Positions 1 to 12,900 of a stretch of 64,000 bases of DNA are shown piece after piece. Both the position numbers and the translations under genes were made by a program. Every line of letters starts with the position of its first letter. Positions within the stretch are counted from its first letter, which is position 1. The DNA comes from Absidia repens. Its lineage: Eukaryota > Mucoromycota > Mucoromycetes > Mucorales > Cunninghamellaceae. The notes beneath the pieces were generated by a model. That model was not told the origin of the DNA. It worked only from the letters and a program-made list of their open reading frames with translations, and ran no database searches. Location: NCBI GenBank assembly GCA_002105175.1, contig MCGE01000012.1, forward strand, positions 124,001 to 188,000. The letters are read 5' to 3'.

Positions 1-221
1 AAAGGTAAATCTAATGGAAAAAAAAAGGAGGGGATGGAATGCATATAATGATGGTAACGTTTATATCTTTCTCTTAGGTTTTATTGTCCATGATGAAAAC
101 ATGCGTGACCAACAATATTGCTATCCAGCAACTGTCACAACTGGATAATTCTAAAGATATAGAGGTGACATTGGCATTCAAACATCACCCTTGGTGGCTT
201 GTTGTGCAATTGAACAAGTAG
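1..221 (+). CDS. 3' end of an unknown protein-coding gene (partial)
   Basis: The window opens at the end of an exon (bases 1-4), followed by an intron with a GTAAAT donor at 5 and a CTCTTAG acceptor at 76-77. The last exon, 78-221, encodes 47 residues and stops with TAG at 219-221. The visible tail reads through a Lys/Thr/Asn stretch and ends in a hydrophobic HPWWLVVQLNK. I do not recognise the family, and no domain can be named from so little. The exon call rests on the in-frame splice sites and the open frame; the rest of the gene lies left of the window. Confidence 0.55.
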
Positions 222-840
222 ATAAACAATCCCCCCCACCATCACCATTTGCCTCCCTTCCCATCCCCATATAGTATAATTTTACACTAGACATCATTCT
301 TAGTAGATAAAGATCCAGTTTTATTTATATGTGTTCAAAAATAAAATGAACTTTGTGTATATTTTATGTGTGGGTATGTACTATTGAATGGGTATATGTA
401 TTTTTAATTTAGTTCTGGGTGGCGTGAATGGATATGTGTACTATTTGACTTGAGTGGAATGGGGTATGTGTCCTATTGAGTTGGATATGTGTGCTATTGG
501 ATTGAATTTTATGCGTGGATGGAACATAAAATGGACTTTTGAGGTGAATGTATGATATGTACGATCTGAGAGTGTGTGGAGTTAACGATAATAAGCATTC
601 GGGACAATGGATAGTTTATTAGATAACTGTAGACATAGATATTCTGAAAAGAAATGATAATGATTTTTTATTGTTTTGAATTGTATAGATAAACTATATA
701 AAAGTGCATTGAGGGTAATAAAAAGGAGATCTAATATATGTATATATATATATGTATATATAAAGTTGTGTATGTGTGTGTATGTGTGTAATTAAAACAA
801 TAAAAAGAGAGTAAACTACACTAAATAATATATATATAAT
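222..840. other. Intergenic: converging 3' ends, AT and GT simple repeats
   Basis: This is AT-rich sequence between two converging genes. It contains AATAAA-like polyadenylation signals and a run of alternating TA and TGTG around 736-800. I see no coding exon here. Confidence 0.6.
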
Positions 841-1875
841 CTAAGCAGTATCGCGCCAGGCAGCATAGACTTGGAAGATAGCAGCAAACCCACCACAAAC
901 ACCCACCAAAACGTCGGGGAAGGAAGATTGTTCCAGGGACCAATGAACGGTCAGAGGGAAGTACCTAAAAAAAAAGAGTGGGAAATTCAAAAAAGATGAG
1001 TAAGGATGATTGAGAATGCGCGAGAAAAGATGTCTCTGAGTGCCGACAGTCGCTGGCTCGCTCCCTCCCAAATACTTTACCCAGAGTTGATACAGGTGTT
1101 GACCAGCATAGCAGTGCGTTCCTTTTTTATCAAGGCCATTTCCATCTCGGGGTCTTCATCACTATGGACGTCACCCGCCTTGATCCGTTTTACCAAAGCC
1201 GTTTCCCGTTTACGAAGTAGTCGATATTGTTCCAACAACCGTACAAATTCCAGTACGACATAGGTTGCCCAGAATCTGCACGACCAGATGCCAATACGGT
1301 CCGTCTTGGCTTGAGAGAGTGGGATGACTTGGTGAGCACCTAACCAGTAAATGTGTTCCAAAGGATAGTAAATGACATTGGCCCAGTTTTGGAGTCGTTC
1401 GATCGTTTGATGCCAGGCGCTAGGAGGTTCATGATGTTCAATGTAGGCCATGTATTGCACCATAGGGAGAAGACCATAGTACCGCAATAATACTCGAAAA
1501 TCGCTGACAGGGCCTGCAAAGTTTTGGATGTGCTTAATCAATCCTTGCGATCGCAGGCGTCGTTGCAAGAAGAATATCACAATTTTGGACCAGTATTGAA
1601 TGAACTATGAAACGAAAAGGAAAAAGAGAAAAGTTTATTATGGTTCATATGGTATGTCTGTGTATGTATGTGTGCGTGTGTGTAAGTGTTTTTCGCCATT
1701 CACTTACCATCAACACCTTGTCAGTTCCCCGGACAGAATTGAGAAAGCGAAGTAGGTGGTCAAGTTTAGGGGTAGAAGGACCCAAGTATTTTGCAATGGC
1801 CAAAGGATTAAAGGATTCCTTGATTGGTTGTTGCTGTTGTTGTTGCTGTTGTTCTTTTTCGGTAGAGGAGGACAT
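841..1875 (-). CDS. PEX11: Peroxisomal membrane protein PEX11
   Basis: Three exons, 1708-1875, 1081-1604 and 841-964, join in frame to 271 residues. PEX11 proteins bind and curve the peroxisomal membrane to drive elongation and division. The N-terminus has a Gln run (residues 9-16), then the family's amphipathic membrane-remodelling segment, which spans the first splice junction and reads DKVLMFIQYWSKI. A conserved block around FRVLLRYYGLLP follows, and the C-terminal hydrophobic segment (LVGVCGGFAAIFQVYAAW) is the usual last PEX11 membrane helix. Both introns have GTAAG-type donors and pyrimidine-rich acceptors. The start is the first ATG in frame. A TATAG just upstream leaves room for a 5' UTR intron. 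Length and order fit fungal PEX11; which PEX11 paralogue it is cannot be decided here. Confidence 0.9.
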
Positions 1876-2347
1876 TGGAGACAACCTATAAAGTAAAGTG
1901 AGGCTAGAGTGAAAGGGGAGGGATTAATGTAGTAAAGAGAGATAAAAAAAAATGTGGGTGGACGGAGAAAGAAAGGTAAGGAAAAGAAAAAAGGAAAATT
2001 ATAATTCATTTGACTGATTTTCACGTGCGGAGATCCACAAAAAAAATCTTTCCGAATATGGAAGACTTGACGAGGAAAAACAAAAAAAGGCATGCTTTAT
2101 TTTATTGATTTCAAAAGACAATTTGTATATAAAATATATGTAAAAATATGGGATAAGAGAATAAAGTACCTGTGCATAGAGAGGTACTGCAAAATATGAT
2201 AACAGGATAGCAAATACTTTTTTGTAGGGCTTTTTTCTTGAATAGAAGGTTGGATATAATACAATATGATGATAAGTATATTAAAAAAAAAGGGTGGGGG
2301 AAAAGTAGATAAACATAATGACGATGAGGATAATAATAATATGTACA
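1876..2347. other. Intergenic spacer upstream of PEX11
   Basis: Purine-rich and A-rich sequence between the PEX11 start and the 3' end of the PHD gene, both on the minus strand. Short open stretches here are low-complexity. I see no supported exon. Confidence 0.5.
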
Positions 2348-4584
2348 CTAAAAAAATAAACAAGTATCGACGATTTGGTGTTGTGTGGGACACCAAAATG
2401 GACCGATGTCAAACGAGAATTGTGATAAATCATGAGAGCAGATGGTTGAAGGAGGTTCAGATCGAGAAGAGATAATGGTCGGTGTTGCAAGTTGAGCATA
2501 ATGGCAGGTTTCATCAGGAGCTGTTTTCACCGTATGGGAATCTGTTTGAAGCAATGACCGTTGTTGTTGGTCGTCACACAGAAAGACATCCGAAGCATGA
2601 GGTGTAAAGCATTGTTGTTTTGAAGAAGATTGTAGCGATTCCAAATAGGCCAACCGAGAAAGCCAGAGTAAGTTTTCTTGATTCAAGCAAGCGGAAGTCG
2701 CTGTGGTGGAGAGTATAGATAAATCACATTTGGTGGTGCCTAGCGCATAAAGGTCATCACTGCCATTGGGTTCATCAGATGTACTGTCCATATCACTACT
2801 TGCATGACTTGGGGATGAAACCAAAGAAGGTACGGTAGCCACTGAGGAGGAAGAGGAGGAAGAAGATATTGAACCTTGGTAATCATTGCCCTGAGGGTAT
2901 TGTTGTGATAGATCGAGTTGATAATCGTCACCAAATTCACAGTCAGATTCCGTTGTGTCCGAATCGAACAGGTTTTCTTCAACCGTAGTACTGTTATCTT
3001 GTTGTAAATTGAGGGCGGATTTGTCACCAAGTATTTGTACAAGTACATTGCCGGTAGGTGTTGTCATTTTGGTTTTGATCGATGGGTCAATGATCATTTT
3101 CGGAATCATCCACGTTTGCAGCTGCCGAACATCCAAAACATCGTCATTGCCGTTGTCAGAAGAAGAGGAATAGGAATCGCCATCATATGCTGTATAAATT
3201 GATTGATATTGAATTCGTCGTTGCTGTTTCTGTCGAAGCTGCTCTCTACGTTGCTTCAATGTCGGGTTTCTGCGTTTGAATCCAAGTCCCTTACGAACGC
3301 CATGATGGTCCCTGGAACTACCATGACGAGAAGCTAATTTTTTCGATTTCAATTGAGCTGCCAATCGCCAAGTAACAGCACTATTTGCAGAATGTTCCCC
3401 TGGACCCAAAGTAACGTAACAAGCAGGACAGCGATAAGTATTATCCAGACTAGCTTCATCCAACGCCAAGCAATTTAGGTGTAGCCAGTATGAGCAATCA
3501 TCGCATTGTACCATGGAGCCAAATTCTTCGTGAGGATCATCACATATGCATCGAATTTCACCTGCGGTTGCTGTTGCTGTTGCCTTTCTATCATCCACGA
3601 TTGGAGTTGCTGTCGAATCTGTTGTAGAGCTTCGTTGACATTGTTGTAGTCGCTGTTGCTGTTTTAGTCTTAATCGTTTCGACTTTTTAGTTTGTTGAAG
3701 CGAATCTGTCTTGAGTTCATCATTTTCCATTTTTGAAGTGTCACGACCGTCAGAAGAAGATCGGCTTGTTGGTCGTTTTTGGAGAGTGTCTACAAAAAAT
3801 AAAAAGTTGAAACTCAGTAAGGATATGCTTTGTTCACAAGGCTTCTGGAGGCAAATAAACATAAAAAGGGTTATTACCGTTTTGTTTGTACAACTCTGTC
3901 ATCTTCAGCATGGGGTCATACACCAAAGATTCAATCAAAGTGGCGCCAGAAACCGCTAGGGGGTGCGGTTGATGACCAAGGGATGGCATAGGAAGAGAAT
4001 TCGTTGTTAAAGTTGAAGTTGAAGTTGGTTCTATTTCCATAAGGGCACCGGTTTCTTCTTGTACAAAGGAGACATATTGTTTCAGTTGCTTCAGTAGAGT
4101 ATGGTTTGCCAAAGGGGATGAGAGAATGGCCAATTGTTTTTCATCTTGTTGCTGCTGTAGACCCAAGGAAGGACTAACTGCGTTGATGGTTGGTGAAAGC
4201 AAGGAAGACATAAGTTCGCGGTTATTGACGTTCCATACCATTGTATTCACCGCAGCTTTCATTCGTATTTTCATGGTGTTGGAAATAGACTGTATGTTAG
4301 ATGGCACATGTGATGAGGATGATGCAGTGATGGCAGATGGTGGACATGTCGAAGATGAAGATTGAAGCAAAGAGAGTGTGCGTTTCGACAGTGCAGGAGC
4401 AACCTTGAATACAGGCTTGTTCTTTATCGATGACAGTCGTTCTTCATTGAGGCGAGTATTTCTATGTAATAAAGATAAAATTTTCAGTCGTTAACATCAG
4501 TGGCTATCGTCGGACAATAGAGTAATCATTCCTGGTGTTTGATCGCCCTTTTTATTTTTCTATTTTTTACCTTGGCACCTTCAT
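2348..4584 (-). CDS. PHD-finger protein, Gln/Ser-rich
   Basis: Three exons, 4571-4584 (only 14 bases), 3878-4461 and 2348-3789, close exactly to 679 residues. The protein begins MKVPRNTRLNEERLSS. One complete C4HC3 PHD finger lies at about residues 280-323: C280, C282, C295, C298, H303, C306, C320 and C323, with the usual Trp before the His. PHD fingers read histone H3 tails, so a chromatin-linked nuclear role is inferred. The finger is preceded by a Lys/Arg/Gln-rich stretch (KKSKRLRLKQQQRLQQ) that could be a nuclear localisation signal, and followed by a basic region and a long acidic Ser-rich tail. No SET or other catalytic domain is visible. The nearest functional guess is a subunit of a histone-modifying complex, but that is not shown. 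Confidence 0.8.
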
Positions 4585-6123
4585 GTTCCAAATTAGTGTA
4601 AGTGCTTCAGGTGATGGCAGAGATTAGTGAAGCAGACGAAGAGAGAAAGGAAGAGAGACGAAGATTAACCAAGTAACAGTTTCTTGTCAAAGTCAAAGCC
4701 AAAGAAAAAAGAAAAAAAAAAGAAAGAAAAGAAAAGAAAAGAAAAACGGAAAGGAGAAATAAAAGGGCGCAATTAATTAAAGCAAGGAATCAAAATCGGT
4801 GACAGGCTTTGGGCATCATTTTTTTGTTTTTACTCACACGATAACAATTGGGACACAATAAACAATAAGGGGCTACTGTTGATAAAATAGACAATTGCAG
4901 CTACACAAATAAACGAAATAGACACCCATACATCATACACGCGGCAAAAATGTGTGCCTGCCTACAAGGTACGGTGATCTTTTTGGTTACTATCGGTGTT
5001 TCAATCATACCCATACTCAGACGGGTTTTTCGCATGGCTGTATAACGAACGATGTATCAAATAAAAAAAAACCAGAGTTACTAAGTGCATCAAAATTAAT
5101 ATTACAATAGCTTAAAAATGAGTACTTCCTTTATTAAACCAATGCAGTATGCCAAGTGACGTCAAACGTTAACCTTTTATTATCCAAAGTATAAAAATAA
5201 AAAATAGATAATAAAAAAATCTTGACGAAGAATGATGAGTATGTGGAAAAAGAAAGAGCCCCTTACGCATCTTTCTAACATCACCTCCGATCAATCAGAT
5301 TTTTATTTCATTCTATCCCTTTTCTGGAATTCGGCAAGCAATACAGCCCTTTATCAATTACACCTAGTGATGTCTATGTAAGAAGGTCCATCTTGAACCA
5401 GTAATATTAATGAAGTGTTTAAACATACGCCCGATTTCCATTGATCCTTGATTGTGGTGAATGTCATTTTGTCTAGACAATTTCCGTCATAGATTGTTCG
5501 ACCTTAATATGACCCACGACTAATCGAAGGCACTTCTACATGGTCATTATATAAGATTGATATGTAAACTTCCGACTCGAAGAAATTTTTTTTATTTTTA
5601 TTTTTGCTGTGTCGCTTATTTTTGGCTTGTGAACAGAGAAGTGGCGTGCGATATCTTCCGGAATATTCCATTTTCGACAGTGTATCATTATTGGTTGTCA
5701 CTTTGACTTGGCATATACCGATCAAAGTCTCTTGTACCAGTGTTCCCGGGATCTGCGCACCCACCCCATATATATGTCATTAAAGACTAGTTGTATTTCT
5801 TTTTTCTTTTCCTGGCCAACTGAATTAAAAATATTATTTCGACTTTTTCATATCAAGATCGTCAAATCCTTGCTCACTCATAAATAGAATCGTCATTGAA
5901 AGATGGTGATGTTGACTAGACCTTTTTGTTTTAAAAGAGCATTTGTCTTTTTTGAGAGTCCCGGAACAGGGTGTTTAGGTTTAATGTCCGACCCTGTGCT
6001 ATTTATTATTTTTTAATATTTTTTTTTTTTTTTTTTGTCCTTGTCTTTTTATTATTCATTGTTATCCTGCTGGCGATTTTACATTCTTCGATATACTATT
6101 CTTGTTTATGAACATATTTTAAT
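4585..6123. other. Divergent intergenic region (PHD gene and repeat-protein gene)
   Basis: About 1.5 kb separating two divergently transcribed genes, so it should hold both promoters. It contains A-rich and T-rich homopolymers (for example around 4700-4740 and 6017-6037). A minus-strand open stretch at 5504-5764 has no recognisable similarity and no splice partners. Confidence 0.5.
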
Positions 6124-8731
6124 ATGGTGGACACATTTGCTGATACGCAATCGTATCTTGTAGACGGTAATCAAAGAAAATCATCCTCTCTAGACAGTAA
6201 CTTTGAATTCTCATTGACAACCACTTCTATCCAAACACGCGAATTTATTCGTATAGAACCTGAACGATCTTTTGGTTCAACAGTAAGTAGTAAATAGGAT
6301 GAAGATTTGATATTCAATACTGATCCAATCTTGCTCTTTGTTTTGTAATTATAGTCTACGGCATCACACACGAAATGCAACAACGTCACACCCAATATAC
6401 CCCAAAAACGCCCCTATACCTCTGATCAACTGGGTTCTGTATGCAACGTGAATTCACTAGCGCAATACTCTGACAATATCTGGTCTGGTGGCAACCAAAA
6501 TAGCGAGAACAGCAGTCCCATACCAACAACAGATGAATACGGGAATTCTTCACCACTTACAAACAGTACTGACGCGCTCTACACAACACTCTCATCACCA
6601 CATCGTTATTCTCTCAACACATGGTCTCCTTCTCTGGAACAAACACAATCCAGTGAACAACAACATTTATTATACATGCCAAATAGCTATATTGAAGAGG
6701 ACAGTGCTAGCTTGGAAATGACGAATCGCGACATTAACAACAATCATACCATTGACATATACAGCTTTGTTCTCGACCAATCACAACTATCCTCTTACGA
6801 ACCACAACAGCAATCTTCTTTTCCAGATTCACCACGAATATCCGATCAAGATGAATCTTACTCATGTGACACGCCCGGCTCAATATCATCCTCCTCTTCA
6901 TTGACTGAAAACACTCGACCTCCTTTGAACTTTATACAGAGATACTATCAACAACAGCTGGAACACAACTCTCTTCTTCAAGTGACGTCAACTACTGTGA
7001 AGGGCGATACCTATGACGTTGGTGAACCAGCTGGGTTTGTGATGGACGACGATGATAAAAGCACAGCGACATTACCCTATGATGTTGGCGAACCTGCTGG
7101 ATATGTGGTGGACGATGACGACAAAAGCACAGCGACATTGCCCTATGATGTTGGTGAACCTGCTGGATCTGTGGTGGATGACGACGACAAAAGCACAGCG
7201 ACATTGCCCTATGATGTTGGTGAACCTGCTGGATCTGTGATACACAATGATATTAAAGGCTCAACAACTGTACCGTATGATGAGGATAGTTATGAATCGC
7301 ATGTGGCACTGGATTGCGAAGGTGATGACAGCGGCTCAACGGCGTTGTACAATGTGGACGACCTTGGTGGATTTGGCGTGGACAATGAGAGTAACACAAG
7401 ATCTATTTACGACATGAATGGTTTCGACGGATTCGGCTTTGCTTTTGAACATGACAGCGACAATGATAATAGCAGTTGTGATGGATCTCCCTTCTACGAA
7501 GATTGTAATGTTAGCCATTCACTGAATAATACGACTATCAAATCGGCAAACATCACCTCGAATGACGATGATCACTCAGTCGACGACAACGGCTTTGAAC
7601 AACCTTCTCACCACGTTGGCTTGAATGAATTGGCAAAAATTGACACTACTGCAAGTGATTCTACTTTTGATGGTGATTATTACGTATTGGACAGCCAACC
7701 GGAAAGCTTCTACAACATTGAAGATGGATATGATAGCAACAATGATTGCATGACAAACATGGTAGATTCCACAAACTCTAGATCACCACCACAACCTCAA
7801 CCAAATGGCCCAACTGACTCTGATGATATGAATCCCACGTTTCACGACAGCAGCAACGAATCACGCCATCAATCCCACGACCCGGAACAACATAATTTAC
7901 CAACGGCTATCACGTCTTCAACTACGAAACTGGAAACTATCAGTGAAGGTAAGTAAATTGGGAAAAGGGAAGGAAAATCATAGATTATGGCGGCTCCGCT
8001 TAAACGGGAAAAGTAAATGCACTAAACTTTTTTTTTTTTTTGGAGCAGATACGAACAATGGCAACAATCACTCACAGCAAAAACTCCAGCAGACCCTTCT
8101 TGAAGTATTCTATTCACAACTATCGGCAACTAGCTCGTTATCAACCGCCAAGTCATTCTATGATACCGATGATAGCACGCCCCCATTTGCTGCTGCCCAA
8201 CCATTAGTACTATCAAGCTCTCCTCCACACAAAAATCCGACGACATCATCATTGGATCAACTACGTATGGCAAAGGCCAAAAAACGCTCAACGCAATCAC
8301 CAAAGGAGGAAGAACGATGGCTACCAGCATCACGAAAACATCCTTTGTCAATACCACCGCAAGCACAATCGTCTCTCTCCTTTTTATCGGATTCATTGAC
8401 TCATCAGGAGCAGCAAAAACAAACTGGCAATGGGAAGAAGTCTAGTCCATCACCAACATCATTATCATCACTACCACCCAGTCCTGATCGACTCAAGTGC
8501 AGGCCACCACGTCGTCGTATTCCTGGATTATCAAAACCCAAAAACGCCTCTTCCCTAGTATCAACTCAATCAGCACCATCCATTGCCTCGATGCTGAGTC
8601 GTGAACACCAACGCCATCATAACAGTCTGCAACTCACCAATACGATCACCAAATCTTCAAGTGTCTTGTCAATTACACCACGCAAGAAAACCCTGGGCAT
8701 GCTCCGACAACGTTCGACCGTCTACAAGTGA
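6124..8731 (+). CDS. Unknown Ser/Asp-rich protein with four 22-residue tandem repeats
   Basis: Exons 6124-6282, 6355-7948 and 8049-8731 join in frame to 811 residues; donors are GTAAGT and acceptors ATTATAG and GAGCAG. No family is recognised. Residues 1-270 are Ser/Thr/Asn/Gln-rich. Residues 273-360 are four near-identical 22-residue units beginning YDVGEPAG and continuing with an acidic DDDDK block. An acidic Asn/Asp/Ser-rich stretch follows. The third exon turns basic and Ser/Pro-rich and contains KCRPPRRRIPGLSKPK and, near the end, TPRKKTLGMLRQRSTVYK. The acidic middle and basic tail suggest a disordered scaffold or regulator, with many possible phosphorylation sites; this is inference. 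There is no signal peptide or membrane helix. Confidence 0.75.
7012..7275 (+). repeat. Coding tandem repeat, 4 x 66 bp
   Basis: Units start at 7012, 7078, 7144 and 7210, each exactly 66 bases, so the frame is kept. Units 2 and 3 are nearly identical in DNA. Unit 1 differs mainly at silent sites, and unit 4 diverges in its second half, where the acidic DDDDK block becomes an HNDIK-type sequence. Confidence 0.95.
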
Positions 8732-9743
8732 TCTCTCGTCTGTTTATTATAGAAATGTTTGATTAGTGTTCATGGTCATAGTATAGATAGTCATTTTTTG
8801 TATACTTATTTGTTAGTATCTCTTTGTATGCTTCATTCTCAATTTCCCTTTGCGTTTTTTATGATTATAGAATTATTGTTTTTTATTGTCATTCTATTAC
8901 GAAAGTGTTATATTTTATGTCTATCATTTTGCGGTGTACGCGGTATAATGGGGATGGATGTGGGAGGAGATGGAGGGAAGGGTTGGAAAAAAAAAAAGCC
9001 AATGGGAAATATTACTATCACTTTCTGCATATTTATTTTTATCTTTTTATGGTTTTGTCATTGTACTTGGTCCTCTTTTTTTTTTTTTGAAATAAAGACC
9101 GCGCGTCAATTTTTGCCAATCAATATGACGATGATATCGATTTTATGACTTGGGATGATGATAGTGAAATGACAACGATGATAACAATGAAAGGGATGGG
9201 AGTGGAGTCTGGTTAATTTTTTTTTTTTTACCGAGGAGGACATCAATTCTTCTAGGTTATGGACAACTACACTAAATTGGATTGATGACTATGTCAGTCA
9301 TTCACTGATGGAATTTGTAAATTTGATGGGGCACATGCATTGTAACCATATACTTCTAAGACCACTTACCAAAAATGCCTGACTTCAAAGGTAACTTCTT
9401 TTTACCAAGACTTTTTTTTTTTTTTTTTTAGTTCCAGGTTAACGTTACACTATCGTTTTTCCTTTACACACATACCAGTATTGTTCTGAAACAACGATTG
9501 ATGTTCCGCTGAAAAAAAAAAAAAAAAAAAAAAAAACCGAAGACGATAGACTAGCATTTCAGTAAATAAATAAATTGGATAGATATCCATAGCTTTTTTA
9601 TTTCAATTGAAAAACTAAAACAAAAGGTGAGGGATGGTAATAAAGCGAGCAAACTAGAAATCGGTGATTAGGGGTAAGGAGGAAGGGGGAGGTAATTGAT
9701 GGAGAGAGAAAGAAAGAGTGGTGTGGGATGGGGTTGAGATAAA
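8732..9743. other. Intergenic, converging 3' ends, poly-T and poly-A tracts
   Basis: Spacer between two converging genes. It contains T runs near 9078, 9219 and 9411-9430, and an A run of about 26 near 9511-9536. No supported coding exon was seen. Confidence 0.6.
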
Positions 9744-10979
9744 CTATCTACGCCTTGAAGATGAAAATGCGGGAGTGGAACGGGATGCTGTTGGCTGAAT
9801 GAATCCTGGAGAAGGTGGCAATCTATTACTGTTTTGTCCAGGCATCATCATGGTATCTACTATATATAAAAATAAAAATAAAAAAGAAGATGAGACCATG
9901 TCATTCATATGACTTTTTACATATGTAAAACATACAATAAAAATCGGTTGATGGCGGTGATTGGAAGACAGCTACATGAAAAAAAGGAAGGATTATTTAG
10001 GGTCCATTGTTTTATTTTTAGAGTGCCTGAATCCTTTTTTTTTTTTTTCATTACCAGGATCGATATCTTTCTTGTCATAAGAATGATTAAGGTCATCCAT
10101 AGAGCCATAAGTATGAGATGACAGTGAGGAAGGGGTGTTTTGATGAGGAGGTAACCAAGAAGAAGGAGCAGGTAAGTCATAAAGGAATGGATGATGAAAG
10201 TCAGCAGCAGATGAGACAGCTGTTTGTGCGGTTGTTGTTGCAGAGGAAGTAGTAAAGTCGGATAGATGATGTTGGACAGAAGATGAAGAAGATGATGATT
10301 CAGTGGTAGCAGAAACAGAAGGATGAGGGGTATTTTGATGATGGTAATGATTTCGATGGTGTTGTTGCTGGTAGTATTGTTGATGTTGTTGAAAGACATG
10401 AGGATCATATGTATGACGGTGTTGTTGATGTCGATTATCACTTGGCGTTGGTGTTGAAATAGATGCAGACGGGGATGGTGTAGGTGAAGTGATCGTGTCT
10501 GAAGTAGGATTTGCCGTAGTGAGCTGAGCCAATAATTTCTTGTTTTCCTTTTGCAATTGAATGACCTGGTAACGATACCTTTCTTCTCGTGAGATGCTCT
10601 TCTTTACCCAATCCAGTGCTTTTTCCACAATTTGACTTTTTGAAGGTCGTCGATAATTCATCAAGTTCGGAAGCGCCTGCGCCAATTGCTGGAATTTGTT
10701 GTTGAGACTTTCACGCCTAGCTCGTTCGATTGCATTGTGTTCAGCTCTTCTTTCAGCTTTGCTCAAGGTTCTATACCCGTATATAAGATGACAGTTAATA
10801 CACAAGCAGTGCACTGTATTCCACACGCGTTTCATGACTTACTTTTTTGCAAATGGTGGGCTTGAATCATAACCATCTTCATCGTCAATGGAAGGCATAT
10901 TGAGAGGATCGTCGAGATTTGCGTTTGTGAAAGGGAAGGGATCAACGTTTAAAAAAGAAAAGGTGTCTTTTTGTGCCAT
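9744..10979 (-). CDS. bHLH leucine-zipper transcription factor
   Basis: Exons 10843-10979, 10055-10770 and 9744-9856 (or 9859) join in frame to 321 or 322 residues. The bHLH domain is at about residues 50-105. Its basic region reads HNAIERARRE, with H57, E61 and R65 in the positions that contact E-box DNA (CANNTG, usually CACGTG). Helix 2 follows a loop containing NYRRPSKSQIVEKALDWV. A short zipper-like segment (VIQLQKENKKLLAQL) comes next, which suggests homo- or heterodimers. The N-terminus is acidic and short. The C-terminal half is Ser/Thr/Gln/His-rich, typical of an activation region. The last exon starts at one of two AG sites three bases apart, giving proteins that differ by one residue. 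Target genes cannot be told from the window. Confidence 0.85.
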
Positions 10980-12900
10980 GACATTGTTAACGGAGGGGGA
11001 ATACATTTGAATTGAGTAAAAGATTTAAGTAGCTATAAAAAAAAGAGGTACTAAAAATACAACATAAAAAAATAAAATAAAAAAGGTACACAAAGAAAAA
11101 AAAGAAAGAAAGAAAAAATAATAAATAGTCGGGAGACAGGAAAAAAAAATCATTTATATGATATGCAAACTCAAAAAAAGGACGGTGATTGGTCGAATTG
11201 CCGTACCGCCTCTGGCACCTTGTACAATCCAAAAATGATGTATCTATTTCATTTGCACCCATGATCTATCGCCATCGCTACACATTGACACATAAACTTT
11301 ACTGAATGTCCTTTTTCTGAAGAAAATGGTGAGGTGCCTGAAATACGCGCCAGCCTTTTTCTTTACTTATATATTCCATTTGTTTTAATTTCAGGAGCAA
11401 TTTTTATAAAACTTCGTAGGATACATATTTGAATTTTGATTTTATTGTTTATATTCAACCAAATGTAGTCGAGATACTATTCTTGTGATAAATCAACAAG
11501 AACAATAACAAATCCTTTCACCTTCACAAATCAAGACATTTGTTTTGATTCATTAAAAAATCACGCACTGACAGAATTTCTTTTTCTTTAGATTGAGTTA
11601 CACTGAAGAAAGGCAAGGATAAATATTTTGCCTTATATGTAAATTTCATGATTGTAGTCAAACGGAGGATATTATCAAAATGGGATCATCTGTAGAGCTA
11701 CACAAATGTCGATTTTTTTAACATTGGAGTCCCGCCACCAAAAAAAGTCACGAAAATGTGATTTTCCTTGATCTTCGTGCGATGATGATTTTCTACAATA
11801 AATGATTAAGGATAAAAAAATGTAGAGATCACATGGCTCGTTATTTAACTAATGAGGCGATATTAGAGTATCTAGCTTGTTTTTTTTTTGTATCAAGTAT
11901 ACACACCTGCTCAGTCTATACTTAAAAGAAAGTAAAGGCACTCGTGTGAAAATATTGACAACCAGAAAGGGTCCAGGCGCAAAATTCAAATTCATTGTCC
12001 ACTTTTCCGTCCAGGTGCACTAACTGAGATTTAATTTATTCACCAACTTTTTTCCTCCTGTTCATACACCCAGAGACTCATGATATCCAGGTATTGGTTT
12101 AAATGAAGAATAATGTGCACCAAATATAGATAAATAGGATTTGTACTATTTGCGCGTCTTTTTTTGCAGCAAATATTGACATGTGATGCTAACAAATAAT
12201 AAAAAAGTGAAATATCGAGTACCTGATTAGAGAATCTATCTACAGAAACATATAAAAGATAGTGAATGCTGATTTTAAGCCTATATACTTCATCATTGAT
12301 TGTTTTAGTTTTGTATGTTGAGCTAATGCTATTATGTTGCTATGGTAGCGATACGCAACACTGGTTGTTGTGACATGTACACCATTGTAATTATGTCAGC
12401 GATTAAAGTTGAATAAGTTCATAAAAGTGCCCCAAAAATAAATGGTGCATAGATAGTATGCTATTGATATCATGAATTCTATTCTAAGTGGCGAACGATA
12501 CTTTTTTTTTCCCTAAATTTCTGCGCTGTTAGGTCATGTCTCCGTTTTCGTCACAATCCCGAATTTTTGTTATACCATAATGCCTTAATAATAAACAATG
12601 AATGAATCTCACCACCAAGTATTCTTTTATCATTGAACTGTCCCTTTTCACTGTGTGACAGTGACCCAAAAACGTGGGTTTCTATCGCTATACATCGTCC
12701 TTATCAATTCCGACTCTAACATACAATGCACACACAACTGCAACATACGGTATAAGTAATGAATTTCCTTAAATAAAACATGATAAAAATGATTTTTATT
12801 GATGTAAGTATGAGGAGAAAATTAAGTGCAAGAGAGGATGAGGGTAGTGGATAAAACGGGGTAATAGTCAATAATAACCGAAACTAAAGTAGAAGTATGT
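10980..12900. other. Long AT-rich intergenic region
   Basis: Nearly 2 kb upstream of the bHLH gene with no frame that splices into a believable protein on either strand. It has scattered T and A runs. It probably contains the bHLH promoter; nothing else was identified. Confidence 0.5.

Noticed and set aside
5504..5764. Minus-strand open frame of 86 codons.
   Set aside because: No similarity, A-rich Lys/Asn stretch, no splice partners, and no good start context.
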